Positions 33,843 through 42,572 of a DNA stretch of 64,000 nt are shown piece by piece. The translations under genes and the position numbers were made by a program. The notes under the pieces were generated by a model that saw only the letters and a list, made by a program, of their open reading frames with translations, had not been told where the DNA came from and ran no database searches. Every line of letters starts with the position of its first letter. Positions within the stretch are counted from its first letter, which is position 1. The DNA is from CAZDKK01 sp964603725 (GTDB taxonomy: Bacteria; Eisenbacteria; RBG-16-71-46; CAIMUX01; WJJG01), in NCBI GenBank assembly GCA_964603725.1, contig CAZRWW010000018.1:1-64000 (forward strand). The letters are read 5' to 3'.

Positions 33843-35450
33843 CTAGTCCGCGAGGCGCGCCGCCAGCAGCCGTTGCCAGGCCCTGGGAAGGGCGGCGATG
33901 AGGTCGGTCGGCAGCAGCCCCACCGGCCCGGCGGCTTCCCCGGCCAGATCGCCCGCGTGGCCGTGGAGATAGACCCCCATGCGCGCCGCGTCGACAGGTT
34001 CCAGGCCCTGGCCGAGCAGCGCCGCGATGACGCCCGTCAGGGCATCGCCGGTTCCGCCGGTCGCCATGCCGGCATTGCCCGTGGGGTTGATCCAGACGCG
34101 GCCGTCGGGCGCGGCCACGACCGTCGGCGCCCCCTTGAGCACCAGGACGCAGCGGCGCGCGCGCGCATAGGCTGCCGCGGTCTCCCAGGCCGGCACGCCC
34201 GGCGCGGGGACTTCCTGCCCCAGCAGCCGAGCCATCTCGCCGGGATGGGGGGTCAGAACGGCGGGCGGGCCGTCCTCGGGCCGCCACCACTCGACGCCGC
34301 CCGAGAGGGCCGAAAGACCGTCGGCATCGACGACCATCGACCCCGGGGCGTGACGGACGACGGCCCGCGCCAACGCCAGAGCCCCCGGCTCGCGACCCAG
34401 GCCCGGGCCCACGACCCAGACGTCCGTAATCGCCCGTCGCGCCAGGATCTCGCCCTCCGCCTCGGGGACCAGGCCGCCCAGGGACGACTGCGGCAGGGGG
34501 AGGGTCATCACCTCGGTGAGCTTGGCCTCGAGCGCGGCGTTGAGCCCTGCCGGCAGGCCGATCGTCACCAGGCCCGCGCCGGCCCGGAGAGCCGCCAGGG
34601 CGGTCAGACTGGGTGCGCCCGTGAGCCCCGGGGAGCCCCCCAGGATGAACAGCCGCCCCACTCGGCCCTTGTGGGCGTCCGCGGCCCGAACGGGCAGCAG
34701 GGCGCCGGCTTCCGCGGCGTCCATCTGCGCCAGGGGCAGCCCCACGTCATCCGCGACCGAGGGGGGGAGGCCGATGTCGACCACCTGCAGGCGGCCGACG
34801 TGGCCGCGGGCGGGGTAGAAGCAGAAGCCCACCTTGGCGTAGGCCATCGTGACCGTGAGATCGGCCCGCACGGCTTCGCCGGGGACCTCGCCCGTGTCGG
34901 CATCGACGCCGGTGGGCAGATCGACCGCCACCACCCGCGCGCCGCGCTCTTCCCGCGCCCGGTTGATCCAGGCGACGCAGGCCCCGATCAGCCCCTGGGG
35001 AGCGCCCCGGCTGCCCGTGCCCAGGAGCGCGTCGATGATCAGGGGGTCCAGGCGGCTGGCGGCTCGCAGCTCGCCCGCCAGACACCGCTCCAGCTCAGCG
35101 GGTCCCGCCGGCGCCGCGATCCGGCCGCCCGCGGCGATGAGCCGCTCGCACTGCCGGCGCGCATCGGCCGAGAGCTGGGCGGGCTCGGCGGCGAGCACCG
35201 CCAGGGCGTCCCGGCGGTCGAGCGCCAGGAGGCGCGCCAGCACCAGGCCGTCGCCGCCGTTGTTGCCGCGCCCGCAGAAGACGAGGATCGGCCGCTGGGC
35301 CAGCCGATCGAAGCGCTGGCGCACGGCGGCGTAAGCGCCCCACCCGGCCCGTTCCATCAGGACCGGCCCCGGAATGGGGGCCGGCAGGTTCTCGCCGGCG
35401 ATCGCGCGCCGATCGCATTCCCGCATCTGGAGCGACGTGATGAGCTTCAT
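33843..35450 (-). CDS. nnrED: Bifunctional NAD(P)H-hydrate epimerase / ADP-dependent dehydratase
   Basis: A 535-residue fusion that repairs hydrated NADH/NADPH. The N-terminal epimerase domain (residues 1-230) has MKLITSLQMRECDR, CGRGNNGGDG and DALLGTGSRG. The C-terminal ribokinase-like dehydratase domain (about 240-535) has LFILGGSPGLTGAP, LTPHPGEMARLLG and the catalytic NAGMATGGTGDALTG. Length is typical of the fused protein. ATG 35450 follows GGGGGAGG directly. The downstream HEAT gene begins 126 bases later and the upstream HAD gene ends 64 bases away, all on the same strand. Confidence 0.95.
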   Translation of the reverse strand: MKLITSLQMRECDRRAIAGENLPAPIPGPVLMERAGWGAYAAVRQRFDRLAQRPILVFCGRGNNGGDGLVLARLLALDRRDALAVLAAEPAQLSADARRQCERLIAAGGRIAAPAGPAELERCLAGELRAASRLDPLIIDALLGTGSRGAPQGLIGACVAWINRAREERGARVVAVDLPTGVDADTGEVPGEAVRADLTVTMAYAKVGFCFYPARGHVGRLQVVDIGLPPSVADDVGLPLAQMDAAEAGALLPVRAADAHKGRVGRLFILGGSPGLTGAPSLTALAALRAGAGLVTIGLPAGLNAALEAKLTEVMTLPLPQSSLGGLVPEAEGEILARRAITDVWVVGPGLGREPGALALARAVVRHAPGSMVVDADGLSALSGGVEWWRPEDGPPAVLTPHPGEMARLLGQEVPAPGVPAWETAAAYARARRCVLVLKGAPTVVAAPDGRVWINPTGNAGMATGGTGDALTGVIAALLGQGLEPVDAARMGVYLHGHAGDLAGEAAGPVGLLPTDLIAALPRAWQRLLAARLAD

Positions 35451-35514
35451 CGCCTCCCCCCTCCGCCTCCGGTCCGCGCCGCCGGGCTCCCCTCGGGGGA
35501 TGGGGCCGCGCCCC

Positions 35515-36204
35515 TCAGCGTCCGCCCGCGTTGAGCTGGTCGAGAATATCCAACAGCTCGATGACGTCGTCGATCTCGTAGTCGGCCCCCGAGCGCAGCG
35601 TCCCGAAGGTGTCGCCGTAGCGCGCGAAGACGGTGCGGATGCCCAGGGCCGCCGCGCCGCGCATGTCGCGCTCGGGCCAGTCGCCGACCATGAGCAGGTT
35701 CTCCGCCGGCAGCCCGAGCAGCTCCATGGCGCGCCGGAAGGGGCCCGGCGAGGGCTTGCGCTCGCCCGTGTCGTCGAAGGTGATCACGTGGTCGAAGGTG
35801 TGCTGCAGCGACAGGTGGTGCAGGCGCTGCCAGGCCTGGAGGGCGGGCGCGTCGGAGAGCACCGCCAGCCGCAGCCCGCGGCGCACGAGCTCCATGAGCG
35901 TCAGCTTCACGTGGGGATAGAGCACCAGGATCGAGTCGCGCGCGCGCCGGTAGGCGATGATGCCGGCGGCCAGAATCTCCGGGGGCACGCGGCCGTAGAC
36001 CTCGCGCAGGAGCTGGTCGAAGACGTGCTGGTACTCGATCCCCTCGCGGTCATAGACGGCGTAGATCCGCCGCTGGGTCTCCTCGAGCCCGAGCGGCAGG
36101 CCCATGTCGATCATGGCCAGGGCCGAGGCGGCGATCGCCTGGTCCTTCATCTTGACGAAGTCGGTCAGGGTGTTGTCGAGGTCGAAGATGACGGCGCGGA
36201 TCAT
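35515..36204 (-). CDS. HAD-superfamily hydrolase
   Basis: A 229-residue HAD phosphatase of subfamily I. Motif I is DLDNTLTDF (Asp8 and Asp10), motif II is LSDAP, motif III is the lysine in ERKPSPGPF, and motif IV is VGDWPERDMRGA. The helical cap between motifs I and II fits the YjjG/PGPase-like group. Substrate unknown; because it is divergently placed from the DUF1015-serA-serC cluster, phosphoserine phosphatase is one idea, but nothing in the motifs is specific for it. ATG 36204 follows GGGACGG. It lies 27 bases after the zinc-ribbon gene. Confidence 0.9.
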   Translation of the reverse strand: MIRAVIFDLDNTLTDFVKMKDQAIAASALAMIDMGLPLGLEETQRRIYAVYDREGIEYQHVFDQLLREVYGRVPPEILAAGIIAYRRARDSILVLYPHVKLTLMELVRRGLRLAVLSDAPALQAWQRLHHLSLQHTFDHVITFDDTGERKPSPGPFRRAMELLGLPAENLLMVGDWPERDMRGAAALGIRTVFARYGDTFGTLRSGADYEIDDVIELLDILDQLNAGGR

Positions 36205-36231
36205 CGGTACCGTCCCGCCGGGCGCGCGTCC

Positions 36232-36429
36232 CTATTTGCTCGAGTAACTGATGGTCCGGCCGTAGCTGATCTCGCCGTTGTCGATGCGGATGTTGAAGCC
36301 GCACTCCGGGTTGGTGCAGACCCAGGCCTTGAAGTTGATGGGAGCGCCGTCACGGCCGTAGTCGGAGAGAGGGATCAAGACTCCGCGGTCGCACTTCAGG
36401 CATTTCGGCAGGGCAAACTCCCGATCCAT
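36232..36429 (-). CDS. 65-residue zinc-ribbon protein
   Basis: A tiny protein with two cysteine pairs, C10/C13 (KCLKC) and C38/C43 (CTNPEC), separated by a beta-rich stretch, the pattern of a zinc ribbon. The C-terminus (EISYGRTISYSSK) is rich in Tyr and Ser. ATG 36429 follows a very strong GGGGGAGGGG site, which supports a real and well-translated gene. It is the first gene before the HAD hydrolase. No family recognised; a nucleic-acid or protein-binding role is possible. Confidence 0.8.
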   Translation of the reverse strand: MDREFALPKCLKCDRGVLIPLSDYGRDGAPINFKAWVCTNPECGFNIRIDNGEISYGRTISYSSK

Positions 36430-36579
36430 TCCACCCCTCCCCCTCTGAGAAGAGCCTCAGATGCGCGTGCCTCCAGGCAGGCACCGCCCCCACCCATCGT
36501 CGCAAACCCCGCGCGGCCGGAGCCTGTGATCGGCCCTTCACGGGGCACATTCTGGGCGTCGCCGAGGCGGGATGTCAAG

Positions 36580-36597
36580 CCCCGCCCCGGGGCGGGG
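36580..36597. promoter_or_regulatory. Perfect 18-base GC palindrome upstream of DUF1015
   Basis: CCCCGCCCC followed by GGGGCGGGG without a spacer. It ends 6 bases before the -35 box of the DUF1015 promoter and lies in the divergent region, so it could be an operator. No loop is available for a normal terminator hairpin. Confidence 0.5.
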
Positions 36598-36603
36598 AAC
36601 ACC

Positions 36604-36633
36604 TTGGAACCCGGACGCCCCTTCTGGTATCAT
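36604..36633 (+). promoter_or_regulatory. Promoter of the DUF1015-serA-serC unit
   Basis: TTGGAA (36604-36609), 18-base spacer, TATCAT (36628-36633). Leader of about 43 bases to ATG 36682, with AGGAGG near 36670. Confidence 0.6.
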
Positions 36634-36681
36634 CGGCGGCTTGCAAGAGAACAAGAGCACAAATGATGAGGAGGATTCCCG

Positions 36682-37920
36682 ATGTCGCAGATCCGACCCT
36701 TCCGGGCCTGGCGGCCCCGGCCCGGTCTGGCGGCCCAGATCGCGTCGCCGCCCTACGACGTGCTCAGCAGCGAGGAGGCCCGGCAGATGGCCAAGGGCAA
36801 CGAGCTGTCCTATCTGCACGTCGTCAAGCCGGAGATCGATCTGGACCCGTCGATCGACCACTATGACGCGCGCGTCTACGAGCAGGGCGCCCGCACCTTG
36901 CGCCGCATGGTCGCCGAGGGCATCCTGGAGCGCGACAAGACACCCTGCTTCTACGTCTACCAGCAGCGCATGGGCGACCACGTTCAGGCCGGGATCGCGG
37001 CCGGCGCGAGCGTCGACGAGTACGATGCCAATCTGATCAAGAAGCACGAGCACACCCGGCGCGTGAAGGAGGACGACCGCACGCGCCACGTCGACGTGCT
37101 CAACGCCAACTCCGAGCCGGTTTTCCTGACCTATGTCGCGCGCAAGCAGATCGACCAGCTGGTGGATGAAATCCGCCAACGCGATCCGGAGTACGACTTC
37201 GTCAGCGACGACGGCATCGGCCACACGGTGTGGGTGGTGTCGGAGGCGGGCGAGATCCAGCGCCTGGCGGACGCGTTCAGCGAGATCCCGCACTTGTACG
37301 TGGCCGACGGCCATCACCGCAGCGCCTCGGCCACGCGGGTGCGCGCGCTGCGCCGCGAGGCCAACTCGAACCACCGCGGCGACGAGCCCTACAACTTCTT
37401 CCTGGCGGTCATCTTCCCGCACAATCAGATGCGGATCATGGCCTACAACCGCGTGGTGAAGGACCTGGCCGGCAAGTCCGCGCAGGAGTTCCTCGCGGCC
37501 CTGAGGGAACGCTTCGACGTCGAGCCCGCCGACCGGGCCGAGCCGCCGCGGGCGCGCACCTTCGGCATGTACCTCGCGGGGCGCTGGCACCGCCTGGCGG
37601 CCAAGCCGGGCTCCTTCCCCGAGAAGGACCCGGTCCAGTCGCTCGATTGCGCGATCCTGCAGAGCAACCTCTTGCAGCCGCTGCTGGGGATCGAGGATCC
37701 TCGCTCCGACGAACGCATCGACTTCGTCGGCGGCATCCGCGGCACGTCCGAGCTGGAGAAGCGCTGCCGGGAAGGCTGGGCGGTCGCCTTCGCGCTCTAT
37801 CCGACCAGCATCCAGCAGCTCATGTCGGTGGCGGACGCAGGCAAGGTCATGCCGCCCAAGAGCACGTGGTTCGAGCCGAAGCTGCGCTCGGGCCTGATCA
37901 TCCGTCCGCTGGAGGATTGA
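36682..37920 (+). CDS. DUF1015-family protein
   Basis: A 412-residue protein, full length for DUF1015. Characteristic segments: IRPFRAWRP at the start, ASPPYDVLSSEEA (21-33), SYLHVVKPEID (43-53), KKHEHTRRVKEDDR (118-131), and HLYVADGHHRSASA (about 210-223). Its biochemical role is not established to my knowledge. In FCB bacteria it recurs next to serC and serA, as here, so a step in phosphoserine/serine metabolism is a reasonable inference. ATG 36682 follows AGGAGG by about 6 bases. First gene of the unit. Confidence 0.9.
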   Translation: MSQIRPFRAWRPRPGLAAQIASPPYDVLSSEEARQMAKGNELSYLHVVKPEIDLDPSIDHYDARVYEQGARTLRRMVAEGILERDKTPCFYVYQQRMGDHVQAGIAAGASVDEYDANLIKKHEHTRRVKEDDRTRHVDVLNANSEPVFLTYVARKQIDQLVDEIRQRDPEYDFVSDDGIGHTVWVVSEAGEIQRLADAFSEIPHLYVADGHHRSASATRVRALRREANSNHRGDEPYNFFLAVIFPHNQMRIMAYNRVVKDLAGKSAQEFLAALRERFDVEPADRAEPPRARTFGMYLAGRWHRLAAKPGSFPEKDPVQSLDCAILQSNLLQPLLGIEDPRSDERIDFVGGIRGTSELEKRCREGWAVAFALYPTSIQQLMSVADAGKVMPPKSTWFEPKLRSGLIIRPLED

Positions 37921-38014
37921 CGGCGGCCGGCCATCGGTACGGCCTCGCGGGCCCGGGCCGGGTCCGGAGGTAAGGAGAGGCGCGCTTGACGCGGGCCAAC
38001 TCATGGGAGGTGTC

Positions 38015-38890
38015 ATGAAGATCCTGCTCTCGGACGCGTTCGACCCGTCCCTGCCCGACCGGCTCAAGAGGTTCGGCGAGGTCACGGACGACAAGGGGCA
38101 ACTGGCCCAGTGCGAGGTCGTGCTGATCCGCAGCAAGACCAAGGCGACCAAGGAGTTCATCGACTCGGCCCCCAAGCTCAAGATGATCATCCGCGGGGGC
38201 GTCGGCCTGGACAACGTCGACCAGACCTATGCCAAGGAGAAGGGCATCAAGGTGCTCAACACGCCGGCCGCCTCGAGCGTGGCGGTGGCGGAGCTGGCGA
38301 TGGCCTTCCTGGTGGCGATGCCCAACAAGCTCATCGAGGGCCACCTGTCGATGAAGGAAGGCAAGTGGCTCAAGAAGGAGCTCAAGCGCACGGAGCTCTA
38401 CCAGAAGACCCTCGGCCTGATCGGCATCGGCCGCATCGGCACGGAAGTGGCCGTGCGCGCCAAGGCCTTCGGCATGGACGTGATCGCCTACGACAAGTTC
38501 GTCACCAGCCACCCGGTCGCGAAGCTGGTGTCGCTCGATGAGCTCGTCAAGCGCGCGGACTTCATATCCTTGCACACGCCGCTCACCGACGAGACCAGGG
38601 GCATGATCAATGCGGGCCTGATCGGCAAGATGAAGAACGGCGTGATCATCGTCAACACGGGCCGCGGCAAGGTCGTAAACGAGCCCGATCTGGCGGCCGC
38701 CCTGGCGAGCGGCAAGGTGCGCGCCTACGGCACCGATGTCTGGGAGAGCGATCCGCCCCCCGAGACCTCGCCGCTCCTGAAGGCACCCAACGTTTACATG
38801 GCTCCGCACATCGGGGCTTCGTCGGTCGAGAACCTGTTGCGGATCGGCGATGTCATCGTCGAGCTGCTGACCCAGCACTACGGCAAGTAG
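38015..38890 (+). CDS. serA: D-3-phosphoglycerate dehydrogenase (short, no ACT domain)
   Basis: A 291-residue 2-hydroxyacid dehydrogenase. NAD-binding loop GLIGIGRIG (134-142), catalytic Arg217 in NTGRGK, acid around residue 244 (DVWE), and His265 in APHIGASS. The neighbouring serC makes phosphoglycerate dehydrogenase the best call for a protein that could otherwise be another 2-hydroxyacid dehydrogenase. The regulatory ACT/ASB domains of longer SerA proteins are absent, so serine feedback by that route is not expected. ATG 38015 follows GGGAGG. The stop codon lies in a perfect 10-base duplication (cggcaagtag twice). Confidence 0.92.
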   Translation: MKILLSDAFDPSLPDRLKRFGEVTDDKGQLAQCEVVLIRSKTKATKEFIDSAPKLKMIIRGGVGLDNVDQTYAKEKGIKVLNTPAASSVAVAELAMAFLVAMPNKLIEGHLSMKEGKWLKKELKRTELYQKTLGLIGIGRIGTEVAVRAKAFGMDVIAYDKFVTSHPVAKLVSLDELVKRADFISLHTPLTDETRGMINAGLIGKMKNGVIIVNTGRGKVVNEPDLAAALASGKVRAYGTDVWESDPPPETSPLLKAPNVYMAPHIGASSVENLLRIGDVIVELLTQHYGK

Positions 38891-38944
38891 CGGCAAGTAG
38901 TGGCCATCGCATCCAGACTCGGGGTCTGGGAGGAGGAGTCCGTC

Positions 38945-40030
38945 ATGGCACGCGCGTTGAACTTCTTCGCCGGTCCGGCCGTTCTGCCCGTTCCCGCCCT
39001 GGAACGGGCCCAGAAGGAACTGCTCGACTTCGGCGGCACGGGCACGTCGGTCATGGAGACCAGCCACCGCTCCAAGGAGTATGAGGCGATCCACAACGAG
39101 GCGATCGCGCTGATCAGGGAGTTCCTCGGCCTGGGCGACGCCTACCAGGTGCTCTTCGTCGGCGGCGGGGCGAGCCTGCAATTCGCCATGGTGCCCATGA
39201 ATCTGCTGGCCAAGGACCAGACGGCCGACTACATCCACACCGGCACCTGGTCGAAGAAGGCGATCGCCGAGGCCAAGCTCTTCGGCGGCGTCAACATCGC
39301 CTTCGACGGCGAGACGGTGAAGCTGACCCGCATCCCCAAGCAGGAGGAGCTCAAGCTCACGCCGGGCGCGCGCTACGTCCACTTCACCAGCAACAACACG
39401 ATCAAGGGCACGCAGTGGCACTGGTTCCCCAAGACCGGCGACGTGCCGCTGGTGTGCGACATGTCGTCCGACTTCCTGTGGCGCAAGTTCGATCCCGCCC
39501 CCTTCGGCCTCATCTACGCCGGCGCCCAGAAGAACGTGGGGCCCGCGGGCGTGACGATCGTCATCATCCGCAACGACGTCCTGGCCGCGTGCAAGGAAGA
39601 GAACCCCACGATGCTCAAGTATCAGACGCACGCCAAGGAGAACTCGCTCTTCAACACCCCGCCGGTCTTCAACATCTACATGGTGCGCAACGTCCTCGCC
39701 TACATGAAGGAGATGGGCGGCATGGCGAAGATCGAGGCGCACAACCGCAAGAAGGCGGGGATGATCTACGACACGATCGACGCCAACCCGGACTTCTTCC
39801 GCGCCCCGGTCGCCAAGGACAGCCGCTCGATGATGAACATCGTCTTCCGGCTGCCCAGCGAGGATCTGGAAGCCAAGTTCGTGGCCGAGGGCAAAGAGAA
39901 GCGGATGTACGGCCTGAAGGGGCACCGCTCCGTGGGCGGCATCCGCGTCTCGGTGTACAACTCCTGTCCGATGGACGCCGCCGAGCAGGTGTGCGCCTTC
40001 ATGAAGGCCTTCGCCAAGGCGAACGGCTAG
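38945..40030 (+). CDS. serC: Phosphoserine aminotransferase
   Basis: A 361-residue PLP enzyme turning 3-phosphohydroxypyruvate into phosphoserine. LNFFAGPAVLP, METSHRSKEY (phosphate-binding His/Arg), FVGGGASLQFAM and the PLP lysine K196 in YAGAQKNVGPAG are typical of SerC. C-terminal KGHRSVGGIRVSVYNS binds substrate phosphate. ATG 38945 follows GGGAGGAGG. It is 54 bases after serA. No recognisable serB is adjacent, see the HAD hydrolase at 35515. Confidence 0.97.
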   Translation: MARALNFFAGPAVLPVPALERAQKELLDFGGTGTSVMETSHRSKEYEAIHNEAIALIREFLGLGDAYQVLFVGGGASLQFAMVPMNLLAKDQTADYIHTGTWSKKAIAEAKLFGGVNIAFDGETVKLTRIPKQEELKLTPGARYVHFTSNNTIKGTQWHWFPKTGDVPLVCDMSSDFLWRKFDPAPFGLIYAGAQKNVGPAGVTIVIIRNDVLAACKEENPTMLKYQTHAKENSLFNTPPVFNIYMVRNVLAYMKEMGGMAKIEAHNRKKAGMIYDTIDANPDFFRAPVAKDSRSMMNIVFRLPSEDLEAKFVAEGKEKRMYGLKGHRSVGGIRVSVYNSCPMDAAEQVCAFMKAFAKANG

Positions 40031-40048
40031 GGCGAGCAGAACCGCCAG

Positions 40049-40084
40049 GCCGCTCGGTCGGGCCGGTCGGACCGATCGAGCGGC
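40049..40084. terminator. Hairpin after serC, no T-run
   Basis: GCCGCTCGGTCGG, 10-base loop, CCGATCGAGCGGC: 13 pairs with one G-T wobble, 18 bases after the serC stop. It lies between convergent genes and could act in both directions. Confidence 0.55.
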
Positions 40085-40097
40085 GTTCGCGGCCACA

Positions 40098-40116
40098 GCG
40101 GGCCCCGGCGGCCCGC
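40098..40116. terminator. Second hairpin between convergent genes
   Basis: GCGGGCC, loop CCGGC, GGCCCGC: 7 perfect G-C pairs, touching the stop codon of the small minus-strand gene. No T-run. Confidence 0.4.
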
Positions 40117-40412
40117 TATGGCCGCGGCGCCAGCAGCTTGGCCATCAGGTCGCCGAGAAACCGGTTATCCTCGGGGCTGAGGCGGCTGCGCCCCAAGGCG
40201 CGCAGCTTGGTGCTGATGCCGGCCGCCAGCGCCAGCGCCTCCTCCTGCGTGAGGACGTCGAGGTTGACGCGGCGCGCCTCGCGCATGATCTGATCGGCCA
40301 CGCGCTGCCGGCTGGCCTCCAGGATGCTCTCGGCCGTCGGGGGCTGCGCGCGCCCAGACGCGCTCGTGCGGGGGCTCCCCGCGGCTCGTGCGGCGCGATC
40401 GAACTCCGCCAT
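40116..40412 (-). CDS. 98-residue hypothetical protein
   Basis: Starts at ATG 40412 after a strong GGGAGGAGAG site. The first 25 residues are Ala/Arg/Ser-rich and look disordered; the rest is helical (residues 26-98), ending in a conserved-looking LSPEDNRFLGDLMAKLLAPRP. No cysteine, no signal peptide and no family recognised. The 220-base gap to the M3 peptidase gene upstream holds nothing I can support. Confidence 0.6.
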   Translation of the reverse strand: MAEFDRAARAAGSPRTSASGRAQPPTAESILEASRQRVADQIMREARRVNLDVLTQEEALALAAGISTKLRALGRSRLSPEDNRFLGDLMAKLLAPRP

Positions 40413-40632
40413 CGGTCTCTCCTCCCTGGCTCCTGGCCTCCTTGGCTCCTGGGCCCAAGGTGCGCGCGGCGCTCCGGGCCGGACGCCGGCTCCGCCGCCC
40501 GTAATCCATCGGAGGAGTCCCTGATCTTCCTGATCGGGAACGCGATCTTGCGCCCGCCGGGCCGCCGGCCCCGTGACCCGCGGCCGCGCGCGGGCAGGGC
40601 GAACGGGCTCGGCCAGCCGGCGCGCGCCCGCC

Positions 40633-42447
40633 TCAACCCTCGAGCGCGCAGTAGCGGTCGACCTGGGCCGCAATGACGTCCAGGCTCCCGCGCCAGAAGT
40701 CGCGCGCGCGAATGTCGATGTCGAAGCGGGCTGCCAGGTCGGCCGCCGGCCCGGCCCCGGTGCTGCGCAGCAGCTCCCGATAGCGCGGGATGAAGGCAGC
40801 GCCTTGCTGCTGATAGCGCGCGTAGACCCCCAAGCCGAAGAGGAGCCCGAAGGCGTAAGGGTAGTTGTAGAACTGGAGGTCGCCGTAGTAGTAGTGGGGC
40901 TTCCACAGCCACATGTACGGGTTGCGATGCTCGGGTTCCAGCGCCTCGCCGTAGGTCTCCTCCTGGGCCCGGAGCATGATCTCGCAGAAGTCGTCGGCGC
41001 TGAGCTCGGCCTGAGCGCGGCGCCGCACCACCTCGGACTCGAAGAGGAAGCGCGAGGAGATGTCGAGCGTCACCTGGGTGGCGCCCAGGAGCTGGTTCTC
41101 CAGGACCGCGAGCTGCTCCTCGGGCGAGCAGGTTTCGAGGGCCGCGTTGAAGACGAGCGTCTCGCAGAAGATCGAGGCGGTCTCCCCCAGCACCATGGGC
41201 GCCCCGCGCAGCATCATCGGCAGGCCCCGCTGGCAGGCGTTGTGGTAGGCGTGGCCCAGCTCGTGCGCCAGCGTGACCATGCCGTCGAAGGTGCCGTCGA
41301 AGTTGGCCAGGATGCGGCTCTCCTCGACCTTGGGCACGCGCATGCAGAAGGCGCCGCCCCGCTTGCCGTCGCGCGGTTCGGCGTCGATCCAGCGCCGCTC
41401 GAAAGCCCCGGCGGCGAAGGCGGCCAGCTCGTCGCTGAAGCGCCCGAACTGCTCCACGATGAAGCTCGCGGCCTGGTCCCACGTGTAGGTCGGGTTTGCC
41501 CGGCCCACCGGTGCGGCGAGGTCCCACCACGCGAGCCGCGGCTTGCCCAGCCTGGCGGCCTTGGCCAGAAGGTAGCGGCGGAAGAGCGGAAAGCGCTCGC
41601 GGATTGCGCCCAGCAAGGCCTCGAGGGTCGGGCGGTCGATGCGGTTGTGCTCGAGCGAGACGTGCTGCACGTCCTCGAAGCCGCGCTTCCGGGCCAGCGT
41701 CACCGCCGCGCCCTTGACGCAGTTGAGCGCGAAGGCCACGGGGGTGCGCACGGCGGCATAAGCCTGGAGCTCCGCCTCGTAGGCCCGCCGGCGGACTTCC
41801 TCGCTCGGGTCGGTGGCCAGGTTGCGAACCAGGGTGATGGGCAGCGTCTGCACCTGTCCGTCGCGCTCGACGCACGCCTTGAGCTGGCTCAGGACACCGC
41901 CCTGCAGCTTCCACATCACGCCGCCGCCCGAGAGCTGCAGCTCGGCCGCCAGGTCCTCGAGCTCGGTGCTCATCAGGTGACGGCTCTGGCGGACGAGGTC
42001 CTCGAGCGCCAGCCGGTGCTCGGCGCCGGCCGCCGACCGCGCGCAGATTTCCCCCAGCACCGGGCCCAGCGATCCGGTCCAGGCCTGGAAGCGCGTGAGC
42101 TGTTTCTCCAGGCGCAGATCGATCTGCTCGAGCTCGCTCAGCACGCGCGCCGCCGTCTGATTGTACGAGTCGGTCGTCACGTAGCTGTGCGCGTAGGCCG
42201 TCAGCGTGCTCAAGGTCGGCCGGACGGCGTTGAAGCCGGCCAGCAGGGCCTCCAGCGCGCGCGTCGCGGCCAACGTGTCCGACGGCGGTGCCTCCAGGCG
42301 GGCGATGCCCTCCCGGGCGATGAGCTCATCGAGCTCATCGAGACCCTGCCGGACCCGAGCCACGTCGGCCTGGAAGTCCTCGGCCTCCAGACCCGTGTAG
42401 ACGTTCGTGAGATCCCAACGCGGCAGAGACGACGCTGCGGCGCTCAT
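40633..42447 (-). CDS. pepF: M3-family oligoendopeptidase (PepF-like)
   Basis: A 604-residue zinc peptidase degrading oligopeptides in the cytoplasm. The metal site is HELGHAYH (HExxH, His395 and His399), with the third ligand Glu in LGETASIFCE about 25 residues later. The helical N-terminal half and the C-terminal NPYMWLWKPHYYY ... FYNYPYAFG segment are typical of PepF/M3B. No signal peptide. ATG 42447 follows CGAGGAGG. A TGnTATCAT extended -10 lies 45 bases upstream. Confidence 0.93.
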   Translation of the reverse strand: MSAAASSLPRWDLTNVYTGLEAEDFQADVARVRQGLDELDELIAREGIARLEAPPSDTLAATRALEALLAGFNAVRPTLSTLTAYAHSYVTTDSYNQTAARVLSELEQIDLRLEKQLTRFQAWTGSLGPVLGEICARSAAGAEHRLALEDLVRQSRHLMSTELEDLAAELQLSGGGVMWKLQGGVLSQLKACVERDGQVQTLPITLVRNLATDPSEEVRRRAYEAELQAYAAVRTPVAFALNCVKGAAVTLARKRGFEDVQHVSLEHNRIDRPTLEALLGAIRERFPLFRRYLLAKAARLGKPRLAWWDLAAPVGRANPTYTWDQAASFIVEQFGRFSDELAAFAAGAFERRWIDAEPRDGKRGGAFCMRVPKVEESRILANFDGTFDGMVTLAHELGHAYHNACQRGLPMMLRGAPMVLGETASIFCETLVFNAALETCSPEEQLAVLENQLLGATQVTLDISSRFLFESEVVRRRAQAELSADDFCEIMLRAQEETYGEALEPEHRNPYMWLWKPHYYYGDLQFYNYPYAFGLLFGLGVYARYQQQGAAFIPRYRELLRSTGAGPAADLAARFDIDIRARDFWRGSLDVIAAQVDRYCALEG

Positions 42448-42491
42448 GTCGACCTCCTCGACCAGGGGCCAGGGGAACGGACAACCCGGCG

Positions 42492-42500
42492 ATGATAGCA
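42492..42500 (-). promoter_or_regulatory. Extended -10 promoter candidate for the M3 peptidase gene
   Basis: On the minus strand: TGCTATCAT (42500-42492), a good match to TGnTATAAT. No clear -35 box 17 bases upstream, which is acceptable for an extended -10 promoter. Confidence 0.4.
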
Positions 42501-42572
42501 CCGCGTTCGCTGCGAAGGAAAGGGACGGACGCCGGAACGCATGTCGGCCGGCGGCGATGGAGCGACCCCAGG

